Shown piece by piece: positions 9,818 to 19,529 of a stretch of 64,000 nt of DNA. The DNA comes from an uncultured Marinobacterium sp. (GTDB lineage Bacteria > Pseudomonadota > Gammaproteobacteria > Pseudomonadales > Balneatricaceae), in assembly GCA_947501565.1 (NCBI GenBank), contig CANMWJ010000003.1, positions 62,001 through 126,000 on the forward strand. Reading direction: 5' to 3'. Position 1 is the stretch's first letter. Every line of letters starts with the position of its first letter. Both the position numbers and the translations under genes were made by a program. The notes under the pieces are model-generated. The model made no database searches, was not told the origin of the DNA, and saw only the letters and a list, made by a program, of their open reading frames with translations.

Positions 9818-10453
9818 TTAACCCGTCACCATCGACTTCAACGACTGACGAATCAGATCCTCGCTGCTGGCACCTGCACCCAGCTGTTTTTCAGCAGCAG
9901 CGATCGCCTTAGTGGCCTGTACCGGTTTGTAACCCAGCGCCACCAGCGCGCTTTCCGCTTCGGCGCGGTAATCCGTCTCAGGCACAGCCGCTGCGGCCTC
10001 AGGGTTACTACCACCATCCAGCTGAAACTCACCGAAATCAGCCACCTGTAGGTCTTTGAGTTTATCCTTCATCTCAACAATCAGGCGTTCAGCAGTTTTT
10101 TTACCGACACCCGGCAGCCTCACCAGCGCAGCCGTATCCTGATCATGCACTGAGCGCACGAAATCATTGCTGCTGATACCAGAGAGGATGGTTAACGCCA
10201 GCTTTGGCCCGACACCGTTCACCTTAATCAGCGTGCGAAACAGCAGACGCTCTTCACGATCGGCAAATCCATACAACAGCTGAGCATCCTCCCGCACTAC
10301 GAAGTGGGTAAACAGCGTAACCTGTTTGCCCAGTTCCGGCAGACGGTAGAAGGTGTTCATGGAAGCTTCCACTTCGTATCCAACACCGTTCACATCAATC
10401 AGCAGTTGCGGCGGATGTTTCTCAAGCAACTCGCCTCTTAGCCGTCCGATCAC
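9818..10453 (-). CDS. ruvA: Holliday junction DNA helicase subunit RuvA
   Basis: A tetrameric junction-binding protein of 211 residues. The N-terminal OB fold begins [10 protein letters not shown]. Two helix-hairpin-helix motifs are visible in the middle ([13 protein letters not shown] and [13 protein letters not shown]), followed by an acidic linker and a C-terminal RuvB-binding domain ([16 protein letters not shown]). It starts with GTG immediately after the TAA of the upstream TRIC-family gene, with AAGGAG six bases upstream. This implies coupled translation in a ruvC-TRIC-ruvA-ruvB order. Confidence 0.96.
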   Translation of the reverse strand: MIGRLRGELLEKHPPQLLIDVNGVGYEVEASMNTFYRLPELGKQVTLFTHFVVREDAQLLYGFADREERLLFRTLIKVNGVGPKLALTILSGISSNDFVRSVHDQDTAALVRLPGVGKKTAERLIVEMKDKLKDLQVADFGEFQLDGGSNPEAAAAVPETDYRAEAESALVALGYKPVQATKAIAAAEKQLGAGASSEDLIRQSLKSMVTG

Positions 10454-11119
10454 TTACTTCTCCTTATCCCGCGCACTGCGGGCCGATTCCAGGCGATGCC
10501 CGGCAACAATAAATTCAGGTAAGCGCAGATCAGCAAACACCGCCGCCATGCGCGTCGCAAAGATAAGCCCCATGGAGATCAGCGCCAACAGGCGCTCTTC
10601 GATCAATCCGTGGAAAGAGACAAAGAAGATCGCACCCGCCATTGCGCAGGTGGCATAGATCTCACCACCCCGGTGCAGGATCAACGGGATCTCGCGGGTC
10701 AAAATATCGCGAATCATACCACCGGCGGTGCCGGTGATCATGGCCATCATCACCACGATCAGCCCTGAATGCCCCAAGGCCAGTGCTTTCTGGGCACCGA
10801 GAATGGCAAACAGCGCCAGCCCCATCGCATCCAGCACTAGCAGTGCACGACGCGGATAGGCCACATAACGACAGAGGATGAAGGCCCCCACCGCAGAAAA
10901 GATCGCCGTCCAGAGGTAGCTGGTATCAACAATCCAGCCCACAGGATGGGCGTTCAGCGTGAGATCGCGCAGGGTGCCACCACCCAGAGAGGTCACAATC
11001 GCCAGGACCACCACCCCCAGAATATCCATACGCTTACCCTGGGCCGCCAGAGCCCCGGTCACAGCAAACACCGCCACCCCTATAATCTCTGCGAGATAGA
11101 TAAACTCTTCGTATTGCAT
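10454..11119 (-). CDS. TRIC-family (UPF0126) cation channel-like membrane protein
   Basis: A 221-residue membrane protein with about seven hydrophobic segments. It carries the two internally repeated glycine-rich motifs of the family (SLGGGTLRDLTL and GTAGGMIRDILTRE), characteristic of prokaryotic TRIC homologues that form trimeric monovalent-cation channels. The ATG at 11119 overlaps the ruvC stop by one base (TGATG), and its stop abuts the ruvA start. It is therefore sandwiched and translationally coupled between two recombination genes. A role in recombination is not implied by the family and would be inference. Confidence 0.9.
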   Translation of the reverse strand: MQYEEFIYLAEIIGVAVFAVTGALAAQGKRMDILGVVVLAIVTSLGGGTLRDLTLNAHPVGWIVDTSYLWTAIFSAVGAFILCRYVAYPRRALLVLDAMGLALFAILGAQKALALGHSGLIVVMMAMITGTAGGMIRDILTREIPLILHRGGEIYATCAMAGAIFFVSFHGLIEERLLALISMGLIFATRMAAVFADLRLPEFIVAGHRLESARSARDKEK

Positions 11120-11634
11120 CAGCGCCACCGGCCGTTACGGGTTGATCGGGCTCCGGCCATCTGCACCAAGCTGGCACGGGTATAGGAGTGACACAGAGCG
11201 ATTGCCAGCGCATCGGCGGCATCCACTTGCGGCAGCCCCGGAAGCTTAAGAATATGTGCCACCATATGCTGCACCTGAGTCTTGTCGGCAGATCCCTTCC
11301 CCACCACCGCCTGCTTCACCTTTCGTGCTGCATATTCGTGGACGGGTAGATCATGATTGGTCCCGGCAACAATCGCCACGCCACGCGCCTGCCCCAACTT
11401 CAGGGCAGAGTCAGCGTTACGCGCCATAAACACCTGCTCAATCGCCATCTCTTGCGGGCAGTAACGATTGATCACCTCGGTCACGCCCTCAAAGACCTGC
11501 TGCAAGCGCTCAGGCAAGGCCTCACCTTTGATGCGAATACAGCCGCTGGCGACATATTCATTTTTCGAGCCCATGCTATTAATCACGCCGTATCCGGTGA
11601 TACGGGAGCCCGGGTCGATTCCTAGTATTAACAT
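11119..11634 (-). CDS. ruvC: Crossover junction endodeoxyribonuclease RuvC
   Basis: RuvC resolves Holliday junctions by symmetric cleavage. The 171-residue protein starts [16 protein letters not shown] and keeps the four acidic metal ligands: the aspartate of ILGIDPG (D7), the glutamate of MAIEQVF, and the two aspartates of [13 protein letters not shown]. The ATG at 11634 is chosen because 39 extra codons of upstream open frame show no homology and run back toward the terminator region. Confidence 0.96.
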   Translation of the reverse strand: MLILGIDPGSRITGYGVINSMGSKNEYVASGCIRIKGEALPERLQQVFEGVTEVINRYCPQEMAIEQVFMARNADSALKLGQARGVAIVAGTNHDLPVHEYAARKVKQAVVGKGSADKTQVQHMVAHILKLPGLPQVDAADALAIALCHSYTRASLVQMAGARSTRNGRWR

Positions 11635-11663
11635 AAAACCGTCTGTTCCAATCGTCGCCGACC

Positions 11664-11694
11664 ATAATACGCCGGAGTGCACTATTCGACGCAA
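11664..11694 (-). promoter_or_regulatory. Candidate ruvC promoter
   Basis: On the minus strand TTGCGT and TATTAT are separated by 19 bases, in the short gap between the aspS terminator and ruvC. The spacer is longer than ideal, so this is tentative. No LexA-type CTGT-N8-ACAG box was seen nearby. Confidence 0.3.
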
Positions 11695-11716
11695 CCGGTA
11701 TTTATCACCGACGAAC

Positions 11717-11748
11717 AAAAAAGCCGAGACAGCTGGTCTCGGCTTTTT
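11717..11748 (-). terminator. Intrinsic terminator after aspS
   Basis: A perfect stem (AAAAAGCCGAGAC with GTCTCGGCTTTTT) around a 5-base loop, with a T-run on the minus strand. It closes the aspS transcript before ruvC. Confidence 0.85.
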
Positions 11749-11801
11749 CACGGAGCCCTGAGCGATATCACCCCAGACTCCATTAGATCCCCAACAGGGA
11801 C

Positions 11802-13565
11802 TTAAGGAGTTTTGCGCAGCTTGATGTTCAGCTCACGCAGCTGAGCAGCGCTTACTTCCCCTGGAGCCTCAGTCATCATGCAAGATGCGCTCTGAGTTTT
11901 CGGGAATGCAATCACTTCACGGATAGAGTCAGTACCGGTCATCAGCATGATCAGACGGTCCAGACCGAACGCCAGACCACCGTGTGGAGGCGCACCGTAC
12001 TGCAGCGCATTCAGCAGGAAGCCAAACTTGTCGTCTGCTTCTTCGTCGGAGATACCCAGGATCTCCAGAACGGTCGCCTGCATCTCCTGATCGTGGATAC
12101 GAACGGAACCACCGCCCAGCTCGCAACCGTTCAGTACCATGTCGTATGCACGGGACAGAGCGTCCAGCGGGTTCGCTTTCAGCTCTTCTGCAGAGCAGCT
12201 TGGCGCGGTGAACGGGTGGTGCAGCGCAGTCAGACCACCGTTATCGGTCTCTTCGAACATTGGGAAGTCAACAACCCACAGCGGCGCCCATTCGCACTGC
12301 GCCATCTCCAGGTCTTCACCCACTTTGATACGCAGCGCGCCCAGCGCTTCAGAAACGATCTTCGCTTTGTCTGCACCAAAGAACACGATGTCACCGTTCT
12401 GAGCACCCAGACGCTCCATGATCGCCATGGTTACTTCTTCGCCCAGGAACTTGATGATTGGAGACTGCAGGCCTTCGATGCCGTTTTCGATCGCGTTAAC
12501 TTTGATCCACGCCAGACCTTTCGCACCGTAGATACCCACGAACTTAGTGTATTCGTCGATGTTCTTACGGGTCAGCTGAGCACCACCTGGTACTTTCAGC
12601 GCAGCCACGCGGCATTTCGGATCGTTTGCAGGGCCCGCAAAAACCTTGAATTCGATCTCAGCCATCAGGTCAGCAACGTCTACCAGCTCCATCGGGAAGC
12701 GCAGATCCGGCTTGTCGGAACCATAGCGCTGCATCGCTTCGGAGAACGGCATACGAGGGAAGTCACCCAGATCGATACCTTTCAGCTCCAGGAACAGCTT
12801 ACGGATCATGTTTTCGGTCAGACCCATGATACCTTCCTCATCCATGAAGGATGTTTCGATATCGATCTGGGTAAATTCTGGCTGACGGTCAGCACGCAGG
12901 TCTTCGTCACGGAAACATTTAGCAACCTGGTAGTAACGGTCGAAACCGGACACCATCAGCAGCTGCTTAAACAGCTGTGGAGACTGCGGCAGCGCGAAGA
13001 ACGCACCTTCGTGCACACGACTCGGCACCAAGTAGTCACGCGCACCTTCCGGTGTCGCACGGTTCAGGATCGGAGTTTCGATATCCAGGAAGCCGTTGTC
13101 GTCCAAGTAGTTACGGATTGCGTTGGTAACTTTAGAACGGAAACGCAGTTTTTCCTGCATCTCCGGACGACGCAGGTCGATGTAACGGTGGCGCAGACGC
13201 ACGTCTTCACCCACGTGCTGGTGTTCGTCCAGCTGGAACGGAGGGGTTTCAGCTTTGTTCAGGATAACCAGCTCTTTACCCAGCACTTCGATCTCACCGG
13301 TAGGCATATCCGGGTTGATAGTACCTTCCGGACGGTTGCGCACCAGACCACGTACTTCGATAACGTATTCGTTACGTACGCTGTCTGCCAGCGCGAAGCT
13401 TTCTTCACGATCCGGATCGAATACAACCTGTGTCAGACCTTCACGGTCACGCACGTCCAGAAAGATAACACCACCGTGGTCACGACGACGATGTACCCAG
13501 CCGTTCAGGGTAATTTCTTCGCCAACGTGTTCTTTTCTCAGATCGCCGCAATAATGGCTGCGCAT
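11802..13565 (-). CDS. aspS: Aspartyl-tRNA synthetase
   Basis: A class II synthetase that charges tRNA-Asp. The 587-residue length is that of the bacterial type. Domains in order are an N-terminal OB-fold anticodon-binding domain ([20 protein letters not shown]), motif 2 ([18 protein letters not shown]), the bacterial GAD insertion, and C-terminal motif 3 ([15 protein letters not shown]). The ATG at 13565 gives the typical MRSHYCGDL start. The zinc-ribbon gene lies 76 bases upstream on the same strand, a frequent pairing. Confidence 0.97.
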   Translation of the reverse strand: MRSHYCGDLRKEHVGEEITLNGWVHRRRDHGGVIFLDVRDREGLTQVVFDPDREESFALADSVRNEYVIEVRGLVRNRPEGTINPDMPTGEIEVLGKELVILNKAETPPFQLDEHQHVGEDVRLRHRYIDLRRPEMQEKLRFRSKVTNAIRNYLDDNGFLDIETPILNRATPEGARDYLVPSRVHEGAFFALPQSPQLFKQLLMVSGFDRYYQVAKCFRDEDLRADRQPEFTQIDIETSFMDEEGIMGLTENMIRKLFLELKGIDLGDFPRMPFSEAMQRYGSDKPDLRFPMELVDVADLMAEIEFKVFAGPANDPKCRVAALKVPGGAQLTRKNIDEYTKFVGIYGAKGLAWIKVNAIENGIEGLQSPIIKFLGEEVTMAIMERLGAQNGDIVFFGADKAKIVSEALGALRIKVGEDLEMAQCEWAPLWVVDFPMFEETDNGGLTALHHPFTAPSCSAEELKANPLDALSRAYDMVLNGCELGGGSVRIHDQEMQATVLEILGISDEEADDKFGFLLNALQYGAPPHGGLAFGLDRLIMLMTGTDSIREVIAFPKTQSASCMMTEAPGEVSAAQLRELNIKLRKTP

Positions 13566-13641
13566 AGTTTCCTGTTCCTGTTAAGTTACCAATGCATCCG
13601 GTAATGACGGATACGTATGTTCAATTCGAAATTAAGCGGTT

Positions 13642-13872
13642 TCAGCTATTGCTATTGCTGCCGCTGTCACCGGCAAGGTTCTTTTTCTTACCGGTCTTAA
13701 AGTCTGTCTCGTACCAACCACTGCCAGACAAACGAAAACCCGGCGCAGAGACTTTTTTCTGCACATCTTCGCTGTCACATGACTTGCAGTTAGGTGCCGG
13801 TGCATCACTTCGCATCACCAGCTTTTCAAACTCGTGGCCGCAGCTTTTGCACTCAAAATCATAGATAGGCAT
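13642..13872 (-). CDS. FmdB-type zinc-ribbon protein
   Basis: A 76-residue protein with an N-terminal zinc ribbon made of two CxxC pairs (MPIYDFECKSCGHEF and NCKSCDSEDV), then a glycine/serine/lysine-rich tail. This is the FmdB/CxxC_CxxC_SSSS family, often found next to aspS. A regulatory role was proposed for one member (formamidase regulation), but the general function is unknown. Confidence 0.92.
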   Translation of the reverse strand: MPIYDFECKSCGHEFEKLVMRSDAPAPNCKSCDSEDVQKKVSAPGFRLSGSGWYETDFKTGKKKNLAGDSGSNSNS

Positions 13873-13962
13873 TGTAGAACGCGTTCCAGATACAGATCTA
13901 TTGGAAAACGCGCGATTATAACCGATTTAGTGGCCGGATACAGGCCTAATAGAACAGCAAGA

Positions 13963-13980
13963 CCGACCCGAACGGGTCGG
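13963..13980 (-). terminator. Weak hairpin after the HIT gene
   Basis: A CCGACCCG/CGGGTCGG stem with a 2-base loop lies about 20 bases past the HIT-gene stop on the minus strand. The T-rich tail is poor, so this may be a weak terminator or 3'-end protecting hairpin. Confidence 0.4.
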
Positions 13981-14000
13981 CCAGAAGAGATACGTCGGTG

Positions 14001-14453
14001 TTACGCTTCGGGTGCGATTTCAACTTCACCGGTATTGGCGAGCAGCACCTCCACCTTATGGCGAATCTCGTGGATCTGCTCCTCCGTATACGGTTTCACT
14101 GCCACCTTACCCCAGATCGGGCCAGGCCATGCGGGATCATCCTCCTGCCGCACTACGTGATGCAGGTGCAGCTGGGGAACCATATTCCCTAACGTTGCCA
14201 CATTCATCTTTCGAGCAGCGAAAATATCCGCCAGATTTTCCGACAGGAATGATGACTCGTGAATCATCTGACAGCGCTCTTCTTCGGACAGATGGTAGAT
14301 TTCGGTCGCTCCGGCGCGGCGCGGCACCAGAATAAACCACGGATAGTTGGCATCATTCATCAGCAACAGGCGACATAGCGGGAAATCTCCCAGTACAATA
14401 CAGTCTGCGGCCAGCTGAGGATGCAGTTCAAATTCCAGTTCCAGCTCGTCCAT
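14001..14453 (-). CDS. HIT-domain nucleotide-binding protein
   Basis: A 150-residue histidine-triad protein with the catalytic motif QLHLHHVVR near residue 99. The HIT superfamily hydrolyses or transfers nucleotidyl groups (AMP-lysine, Ap4A and similar). The substrate cannot be told from sequence. The ATG at 14453 follows an excellent GGAGGA five bases upstream. An open extension to 14522 is ignored. It is divergent from the COG3146 gene, with a 71-bp shared regulatory gap. Confidence 0.92.
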   Translation of the reverse strand: MDELELEFELHPQLAADCIVLGDFPLCRLLLMNDANYPWFILVPRRAGATEIYHLSEEERCQMIHESSFLSENLADIFAARKMNVATLGNMVPQLHLHHVVRQEDDPAWPGPIWGKVAVKPYTEEQIHEIRHKVEVLLANTGEVEIAPEA

Positions 14454-14524
14454 GGTTCCTCCGGTGAAATTACTTATAATTCCAGACGTTAGCGGTTCTC
14501 TTACAGGTAAGAGTATAGGCAAAT

Positions 14525-15655
14525 ATGCTTGATATCGTACTCAGTGACAACATTGAATCGATCGGCCCCGAGGTCTGGAATACACTTTGCGGTACCGATT
14601 ACCCCTTCCTGCGCTACGAATTTCTGCACGCTCTGGAGCATTCCGGCAGCGTCGGCAAAGGTACCGGCTGGCTACCATTACACCTGACACTCAAGAAGGG
14701 AGACACCACCCTTGCGGTAATGCCGCTCTATCTGAAGCAGCACTCCTACGGCGAGTATGTGTTCGACTGGGCCTGGGCGGATGCCTATGCCCGCTACGGC
14801 CTGGACTATTACCCCAAGCTGGTCACCTCCATCCCGTTTACCCCTGCATACGGCCCTCGTATCGGCAGCCAACTGCCACTCGAGCAGATAATCCCAGCCA
14901 TAAAGGAAGCGATCCCACAAATCGCAGAGAGATTTGACGCCTCTTCGTGGCATGGACTCTTTGCCCCGACCGATACCATCGAAGGTTTCGCGGATGATCA
15001 CTTTATGCGTCGCCTGGGCAGTCAGTACCACTGGTGTAACCAGGATTACCGGGATTTTGATCATTTTCTGGAGCGTTTCAGCTCTCGCAAGCGCAAGAAC
15101 CTGCGCAAGGAGCGCAAAAAGGTCATCGAACAGGGGGTGACGCTTAAAACCTTTGTTGGCAGTGAGATCACTGATACCCTGCTCCACCGATTCTACCACT
15201 TCTATCAGATCACCTACCTGAAGCGTGGCCGCAAAGGCTACCTGACACCTGAATTTTTTACACGGCTACGCGATACCATGCCCGATCAGCTCGTGCTGGT
15301 CGCCGCTTTTAAGGGTGACGATGCCGTCGCGGGCGCCCTCTCTCTGCGCAGCGAAAGCACTCTCTACGGTCGATACTGGGGCTGCCTTGAGGAATATGAC
15401 AGCCTGCATTTTGAAACCTGCTACTACCAAGGCATCGAATACTGCATACGGGAAGGACTAAAACGCTTCGATCCGGGTGCTCAGGGAGAACACAAAATCC
15501 AACGCGGTTTTGAACCGATCGAAACCTGGTCGGTTCACTGGATTAAAGAGGCTGGCTTTCAGGAACCTATCACCCGTTTTCTGGCAGAAGAGGAAGAGAT
15601 GATGCGGGAGCAGATCGCCGAACTCACTACCTGGCTGCCGTTCAAACAGGAATAA
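14525..15655 (+). CDS. COG3146/DUF482 GNAT-like protein (peptidogalycan biosynthesis/recognition family)
   Basis: A 376-residue cytosolic protein of the COG3146 family, related to FemX/GNAT-type aminoacyl or acyl transferases. Recognisable family stretches are FLRYEFLHALEHSGSVG near the N-terminus, VFDWAWADAYARYGLDYYPKL, SRKRKNLRKERK in the middle and FDPGAQGEHKIQRGFEP near the C-terminus. The biochemical role is not established; the family name is historical. It ends at a bidirectional terminator shared with the antiporter gene. Confidence 0.88.
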   Translation: MLDIVLSDNIESIGPEVWNTLCGTDYPFLRYEFLHALEHSGSVGKGTGWLPLHLTLKKGDTTLAVMPLYLKQHSYGEYVFDWAWADAYARYGLDYYPKLVTSIPFTPAYGPRIGSQLPLEQIIPAIKEAIPQIAERFDASSWHGLFAPTDTIEGFADDHFMRRLGSQYHWCNQDYRDFDHFLERFSSRKRKNLRKERKKVIEQGVTLKTFVGSEITDTLLHRFYHFYQITYLKRGRKGYLTPEFFTRLRDTMPDQLVLVAAFKGDDAVAGALSLRSESTLYGRYWGCLEEYDSLHFETCYYQGIEYCIREGLKRFDPGAQGEHKIQRGFEPIETWSVHWIKEAGFQEPITRFLAEEEEMMREQIAELTTWLPFKQE

Positions 15656-15663
15656 ACACCCAC

Positions 15664-15692
15664 AAAAAAGCCGCTCAGTGAGCGGCTTTTTT
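15664..15692. terminator. Bidirectional intrinsic terminator
   Basis: AAAAAAGCCGCTCA is followed directly by TGAGCGGCTTTTTT after one unpaired base. It lies between the convergent COG3146 and antiporter genes and can serve both strands. Confidence 0.88.
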
Positions 15693-15712
15693 ACAGGTGA
15701 TCGCTTTAGCAC

Positions 15713-17035
15713 TTACAGAATCGTCGCGGCGATCCAACCTGCAATCAGCAACGGTAGGTTAAAGTGCAGGAAGGTAGGGACCACCGTATCCCAGATATGT
15801 CGGTGCTGCCCATCAACGTTCAGACCCGCAGTCGGGCCCAGCGTTGAATCCGACGCGGGAGAACCCGCATCACCCAAGGCACCTGCAGTACCCACCAGCG
15901 CAACGATCGCCAGTGGAGAGAAACCCAGCTGTACCGCCAGCGGTACGTAGATCGCCGCAATAATTGGGATCGTAGAGAAAGAAGAGCCGATACCCATGGT
16001 GATCAGCAATCCAACCAGTAACATCAGGAACGCTGCCAGCGCCTTATTACCATCCACAAAACCCGCGGAACTCTCCACCAGGCTAGCGATCTGACCGGTT
16101 TCGCGCAGCACCTCAGCAAAACCCGCAGCGGCGATCATGATGAAACCGATGGTCGCCATCATCTTCATGCCATCCACCAGCAGGCCGTCGGATTCGTTCC
16201 AACGCACCACACCAGATACAGAAAAGACGAGGAAGCCCAGCAACGCGCCCAGCACCATAGAACCGGTATACAGCTGCACACCAAACGCTACTGCGATCGC
16301 CGCAATGGAGATCAGGGTACGTGCAGTAGACACTGTCGCATCCGCACTTTCCACCTGCTCGATCTTGCTCAGGTCGTAACGGCGCTTACCACGGTAGCTG
16401 ATAAACACAGCGATCAGCAGGCCTGTGAGCATACCCAGTGCCGGTATCCCCATCGCGGACACAACACTCAGTCCCTCGACGGACACACCGTTTGCAGCAA
16501 TGTTCTTCAGCAGGATCTCATTCAGGAAGATGCCACCAAAACCCACCGGCAGGAACATGTACGGCGTCACTAGGCCAAAGGTCAGCACACAGGCGATCAA
16601 CCGACGATCCAGGTGCATCTTCGCCATCACCAGCAATAGCGGCGGAATCAGCATCGGAATGAACGCGATATGGATCGGCATAATGTTTTGCGAAGAGATC
16701 GCCACCAGCATGATCAGCACGATCAAACCACTTCGTACCAAGCGCACGCGCTGGGCGTCATGATTATTTCCCAGCATCACCACTACGCGATCAGCCAACA
16801 GGTGCGGCAGACCAGACTTGGAAATCGCGACGGCAAAACCACCCAGCAGGGCATAACTCAGAGCAACACCCGCACCGCCGCCGATACCACTGTTAAAGGC
16901 ATCAACCGTGCCCTGCAGCCCCAAACCGCCGGTCAGACCACCCGCCATTGCACCGATCAGAAGTGCCATCACAACGTTCGTACGAAGCAAGCTCAGCACC
17001 AACATCGTCAGCACTGCAACAATTACCGCATTCAT
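15713..17035 (-). CDS. NhaC-superfamily Na+/H+ antiporter-like transporter (COG2056 type)
   Basis: A 440-residue inner-membrane protein with 10-12 hydrophobic segments. Helix-breaking, glycine-rich family motifs are visible: [44 protein letters not shown] and [22 protein letters not shown]. It belongs to the Na+/H+ antiporter family that includes YuiF, for which an amino-acid (histidine) transport role has been proposed, so the substrate is open. The ATG at 17035 is preferred over a 25-residue hydrophilic extension. Confidence 0.88.
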   Translation of the reverse strand: MNAVIVAVLTMLVLSLLRTNVVMALLIGAMAGGLTGGLGLQGTVDAFNSGIGGGAGVALSYALLGGFAVAISKSGLPHLLADRVVVMLGNNHDAQRVRLVRSGLIVLIMLVAISSQNIMPIHIAFIPMLIPPLLLVMAKMHLDRRLIACVLTFGLVTPYMFLPVGFGGIFLNEILLKNIAANGVSVEGLSVVSAMGIPALGMLTGLLIAVFISYRGKRRYDLSKIEQVESADATVSTARTLISIAAIAVAFGVQLYTGSMVLGALLGFLVFSVSGVVRWNESDGLLVDGMKMMATIGFIMIAAAGFAEVLRETGQIASLVESSAGFVDGNKALAAFLMLLVGLLITMGIGSSFSTIPIIAAIYVPLAVQLGFSPLAIVALVGTAGALGDAGSPASDSTLGPTAGLNVDGQHRHIWDTVVPTFLHFNLPLLIAGWIAATIL

Positions 17036-17231
17036 TAAAAATGTCCCGGAATTTGATTGAACGAAGAGTGCCAGAACAGGCACATCAGGAAAGGGGCGCA
17101 CTTTGAACATTTATTCCCATAATGTCAATAATCCACTATAGGAACATAAATACACAAAGAGAAAGTCTTATTAATGGATGCCGCAGATCAATAGGCCGAG
17201 CCACAGCACTAAGGAAGAACACCTTCACAAA

Positions 17232-17693
17232 TCACATCGCACTACCCGGTGGTACTTTTGCGGGATCAAACTCCGCCACCTTCGTGGCAAACGTCCAGAC
17301 ATAGCCATCGGGATCACGCAGACAACCCGTCCGATCACCCCAAAACTGGGTTTCTACATCCCCAACCGCTTCAGCACCCACCCCAACCGCCCGAGTCACA
17401 AGCGCATCTACATCTTCGCAATAGACATACAATCCGATAGGCGATGGCTCACCGCTGGTGAGAGGTGCTTTCTGCGGTGAACCAAATGTTCCTTCAGGTG
17501 CAAACATTACCAAGGTGGTATCCAGGTAACGAGCTTCGCAGTGCATCGGCGCGCCGTGCTCATCACGCAGCATAACACTGCCCTCGAACCCAAAAGCACT
17601 TTTATAGAAGGCCAAAGTGCGCTCGGCATCCTTGACCATCAGATAAGGTGTTAACGGATTAGTATTGTCGGGCATCCAGTCACGCTGGGTCAT
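17232..17693 (-). CDS. VOC (glyoxalase/bleomycin resistance) family protein, PhnB-like
   Basis: A 153-residue protein with the paired beta-alpha-beta repeats of the vicinal-oxygen-chelate fold: TPYLMVKDAERTLAFYKSAFGFE in the first half and DRTGCLRDPDGYVWTFAT in the second. Metal-ligand candidates are a histidine (APMHCEARY) and glutamates, as in PhnB-like members. The substrate is unknown. The ATG at 17693 follows GGAGGTGA. A GTG three codons earlier would overlap that site. Confidence 0.88.
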   Translation of the reverse strand: MTQRDWMPDNTNPLTPYLMVKDAERTLAFYKSAFGFEGSVMLRDEHGAPMHCEARYLDTTLVMFAPEGTFGSPQKAPLTSGEPSPIGLYVYCEDVDALVTRAVGVGAEAVGDVETQFWGDRTGCLRDPDGYVWTFATKVAEFDPAKVPPGSAM

Positions 17694-17741
17694 GGCACTC
17701 ACCTCCGCCGGAATGGTTATATGACCCAGCTTAGCAGCTCA

Positions 17742-18356
17742 TCAGGGCTGACGCGGGATATCAAGAACCTCACCCGATGTAATATATTCATTGCCACCCA
17801 GGCGACCCAAGGGGTCAAGCTGTTCTGCCAGGATCTTGGTACGCCCTTTCGCATCCTCACCCACCACAGAATCATCCAACCAGATCCGCTCCAACCTGCC
17901 ATACACAAGGTTCTGATTGTTATCACCGATGGTGTCTAGCTTATACAGCTCGCAAGCAAAGGCGATACGCGCATCTTTCAGGCGAGGCAGTTCAAAACCC
18001 TCAAATGGCACTGTATCCATCGCCAGCAGGTCCAGCTCGGACTCACCTTCCGGCAGCACTTTTGCAGACAGGGTCACCTGAGGAGCAAGCTCAGGATGCG
18101 CCAGATGGATCACGAACTTCTTACGCTCCACGATATTACGGAATGTATCCTTATCGCTGCCATCAGGCTTACGACCGATAGAAAGCATCACAACCGGGGG
18201 CTGGCTGCATACCGCATTAAAATACGAAAACGGTGCGAGGTTGAGTTTTCCATTTTCATGTTCTGACAACACCCAGGCGATCGGACGCGGGACCACCGTT
18301 TGTGTCATCGTGTGATAAACCTGATTTTGTGACAGTTTCGTAAGATCAATAATCAT
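17742..18356 (-). CDS. Flavin reductase-like FMN-binding protein
   Basis: A 204-residue member of the COG1853 flavin-reductase-like split-barrel family. The FMN-binding signature VVPRPIAWVLSEHENGKLNLAPFSYF is at residues 21-46, followed by PPVVMLSIGRKP. Family members are flavin reductases or FMN-dependent oxidoreductases acting with partner monooxygenases. No monooxygenase is adjacent here, so the partner is unknown. The VOC gene is 48 bases downstream and may be co-transcribed. Confidence 0.9.
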   Translation of the reverse strand: MIIDLTKLSQNQVYHTMTQTVVPRPIAWVLSEHENGKLNLAPFSYFNAVCSQPPVVMLSIGRKPDGSDKDTFRNIVERKKFVIHLAHPELAPQVTLSAKVLPEGESELDLLAMDTVPFEGFELPRLKDARIAFACELYKLDTIGDNNQNLVYGRLERIWLDDSVVGEDAKGRTKILAEQLDPLGRLGGNEYITSGEVLDIPRQP

Positions 18357-18609
18357 TGCTGCTTCCGCACTATTTAAATAAGCCCCTGAAATTATGACAT
18401 TTACTGCTCCTGAAGCGAATTCATAGTGTGCTTTCGCAACATGAAACAGATAAATATTGAATGAAATTCATATGAGAAATTGTCTCTCTACTTGGTTAGA
18501 GAATCACCAAACCCTTGCCTACACTATAAGCCCCGAGAGACAAACAGCTCTCTCCATACCTGCGAATAATAAAAACAGCTGGTCTTCTAAAGGCCACGAG
18601 GATTACGAA

Positions 18610-18891
18610 ATGCTTACATACGAAGAGTGCCTGGACATGTGTGACCTGACCTCTGACGAGGTTGACGCAATCGCGGAACACGAGCATATGGATCCAATGA
18701 TTGCTTTAGCACTGGGACAGTATCTGATCACTCACGACGGCGAGCAAAAGATTAAGAAGATAATTCTGGACGATATTGCAAAAGCCCGCCGCGATGGCAA
18801 CCGGTCGCACGAAATGTTGCTGAACAAGGTACTGGAGCACTTTATCGCAACTCACCCAGACCACGATTCCCTAAAATCAGCAGCCGCCTGA
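18610..18891 (+). CDS. Conserved hypothetical protein (MLTYEECLDMCDL family)
   Basis: A 93-residue acidic, helical, soluble protein. The N-terminus MLTYEECLDMCDLTSDEVDAIAEHEHM resembles a family of small uncharacterised gammaproteobacterial proteins. GAGG sits eight bases before the ATG at 18610, which decides the start; an open frame back to 18457 has no such signal. A His/Glu-rich stretch (AEHEHM) is conserved as far as I recall. Function unknown. It stands alone, followed by a terminator. Confidence 0.8.
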   Translation: MLTYEECLDMCDLTSDEVDAIAEHEHMDPMIALALGQYLITHDGEQKIKKIILDDIAKARRDGNRSHEMLLNKVLEHFIATHPDHDSLKSAAA

Positions 18892-18910
18892 TCTGCTGAT
18901 TCCCCTTCCT

Positions 18911-18955
18911 GCCGGTGACGTGGCGTATAGCGCCCACACCGGCTTTTATTTTTTC
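18911..18955 (+). terminator. Intrinsic terminator
   Basis: An outer stem GCCGGTG/CACCGGC with an inner GGCG/CGCC pairing, followed by a T-rich tract (TTTTATTTTTT). It follows the small conserved gene on the plus strand. Confidence 0.8.
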
Positions 18956-18980
18956 TGACTCCAACACAGTCTCTAATAAC

Positions 18981-19529
18981 TCACTCCAGATCAACTATAA
19001 ACAGGCAGTCAAAGACGATCGGAGTACCCACACCGTCAAAGCTGGACAGATCCACCAGATCAGATAACCGAACAGTACCGCTGCGCCCGGCAAACACTCC
19101 CGTTCCACCCAATACCGCGTCACCATCACCAGACGCCCCGGTGATATGGGTCATAGGATGACCACCAGTCGTTTTTGTTTCACCATTTACAGGCTGGACA
19201 GTAGTATTACCCCGGGTAATCAGGGTGCCTTGAGGCAGGTGGAAATAGGTAGTACCCACCAGCAAAAGACCACCTTCCGCACCTTCTCCAATATTGGATA
19301 AACAGTCAGTCGCGGTACCTATAAGCTGACGATTTTTCGCATTCACAAGCTCGATATCAAAACAAAATGCATCATCGTCAAAACCATCTCCATCGATATC
19401 CGGCACCGTACCTTCATACATATCGCCAGAACCGACCAGATTAAACACCCATCGCTTCCCACCTGCCTCAGCTGCGGTAGACGTGAGGAAAACAGATAGC
19501 ACCAAAGCGACAAAGATCTTCATTTGCAT
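18981..19529 (-). CDS. Secreted protein of unknown function, allene-oxide-cyclase/dirigent-like barrel motif
   Basis: A 182-residue protein with a clear Sec signal (about 1-22, MQMKIFVALVLSVFLTSTAA then EAGG). An acidic calcium-loop-like segment follows (DIDGDGFDDDAF), and then a beta-rich part. The stretch GDGDAVLGGTGVFAGRSGTVRLS resembles the glycine-rich hairpin typical of allene-oxide-cyclase-like and dirigent-like barrels. GGAGGTG lies four bases upstream of the ATG. Two cysteines in the mature chain could pair. The gene stands alone; the function is not recognisable. Confidence 0.78.
   Translation of the reverse strand: MQMKIFVALVLSVFLTSTAAEAGGKRWVFNLVGSGDMYEGTVPDIDGDGFDDDAFCFDIELVNAKNRQLIGTATDCLSNIGEGAEGGLLLVGTTYFHLPQGTLITRGNTTVQPVNGETKTTGGHPMTHITGASGDGDAVLGGTGVFAGRSGTVRLSDLVDLSSFDGVGTPIVFDCLFIVDLE

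Noticed and set aside
11982-13604. Long open frame antisense to aspS (540 codons)
   Set aside because: It is a codon-bias shadow: no ribosome-binding site, no recognisable domain, and it runs fully opposite a clear aspartyl-tRNA synthetase.
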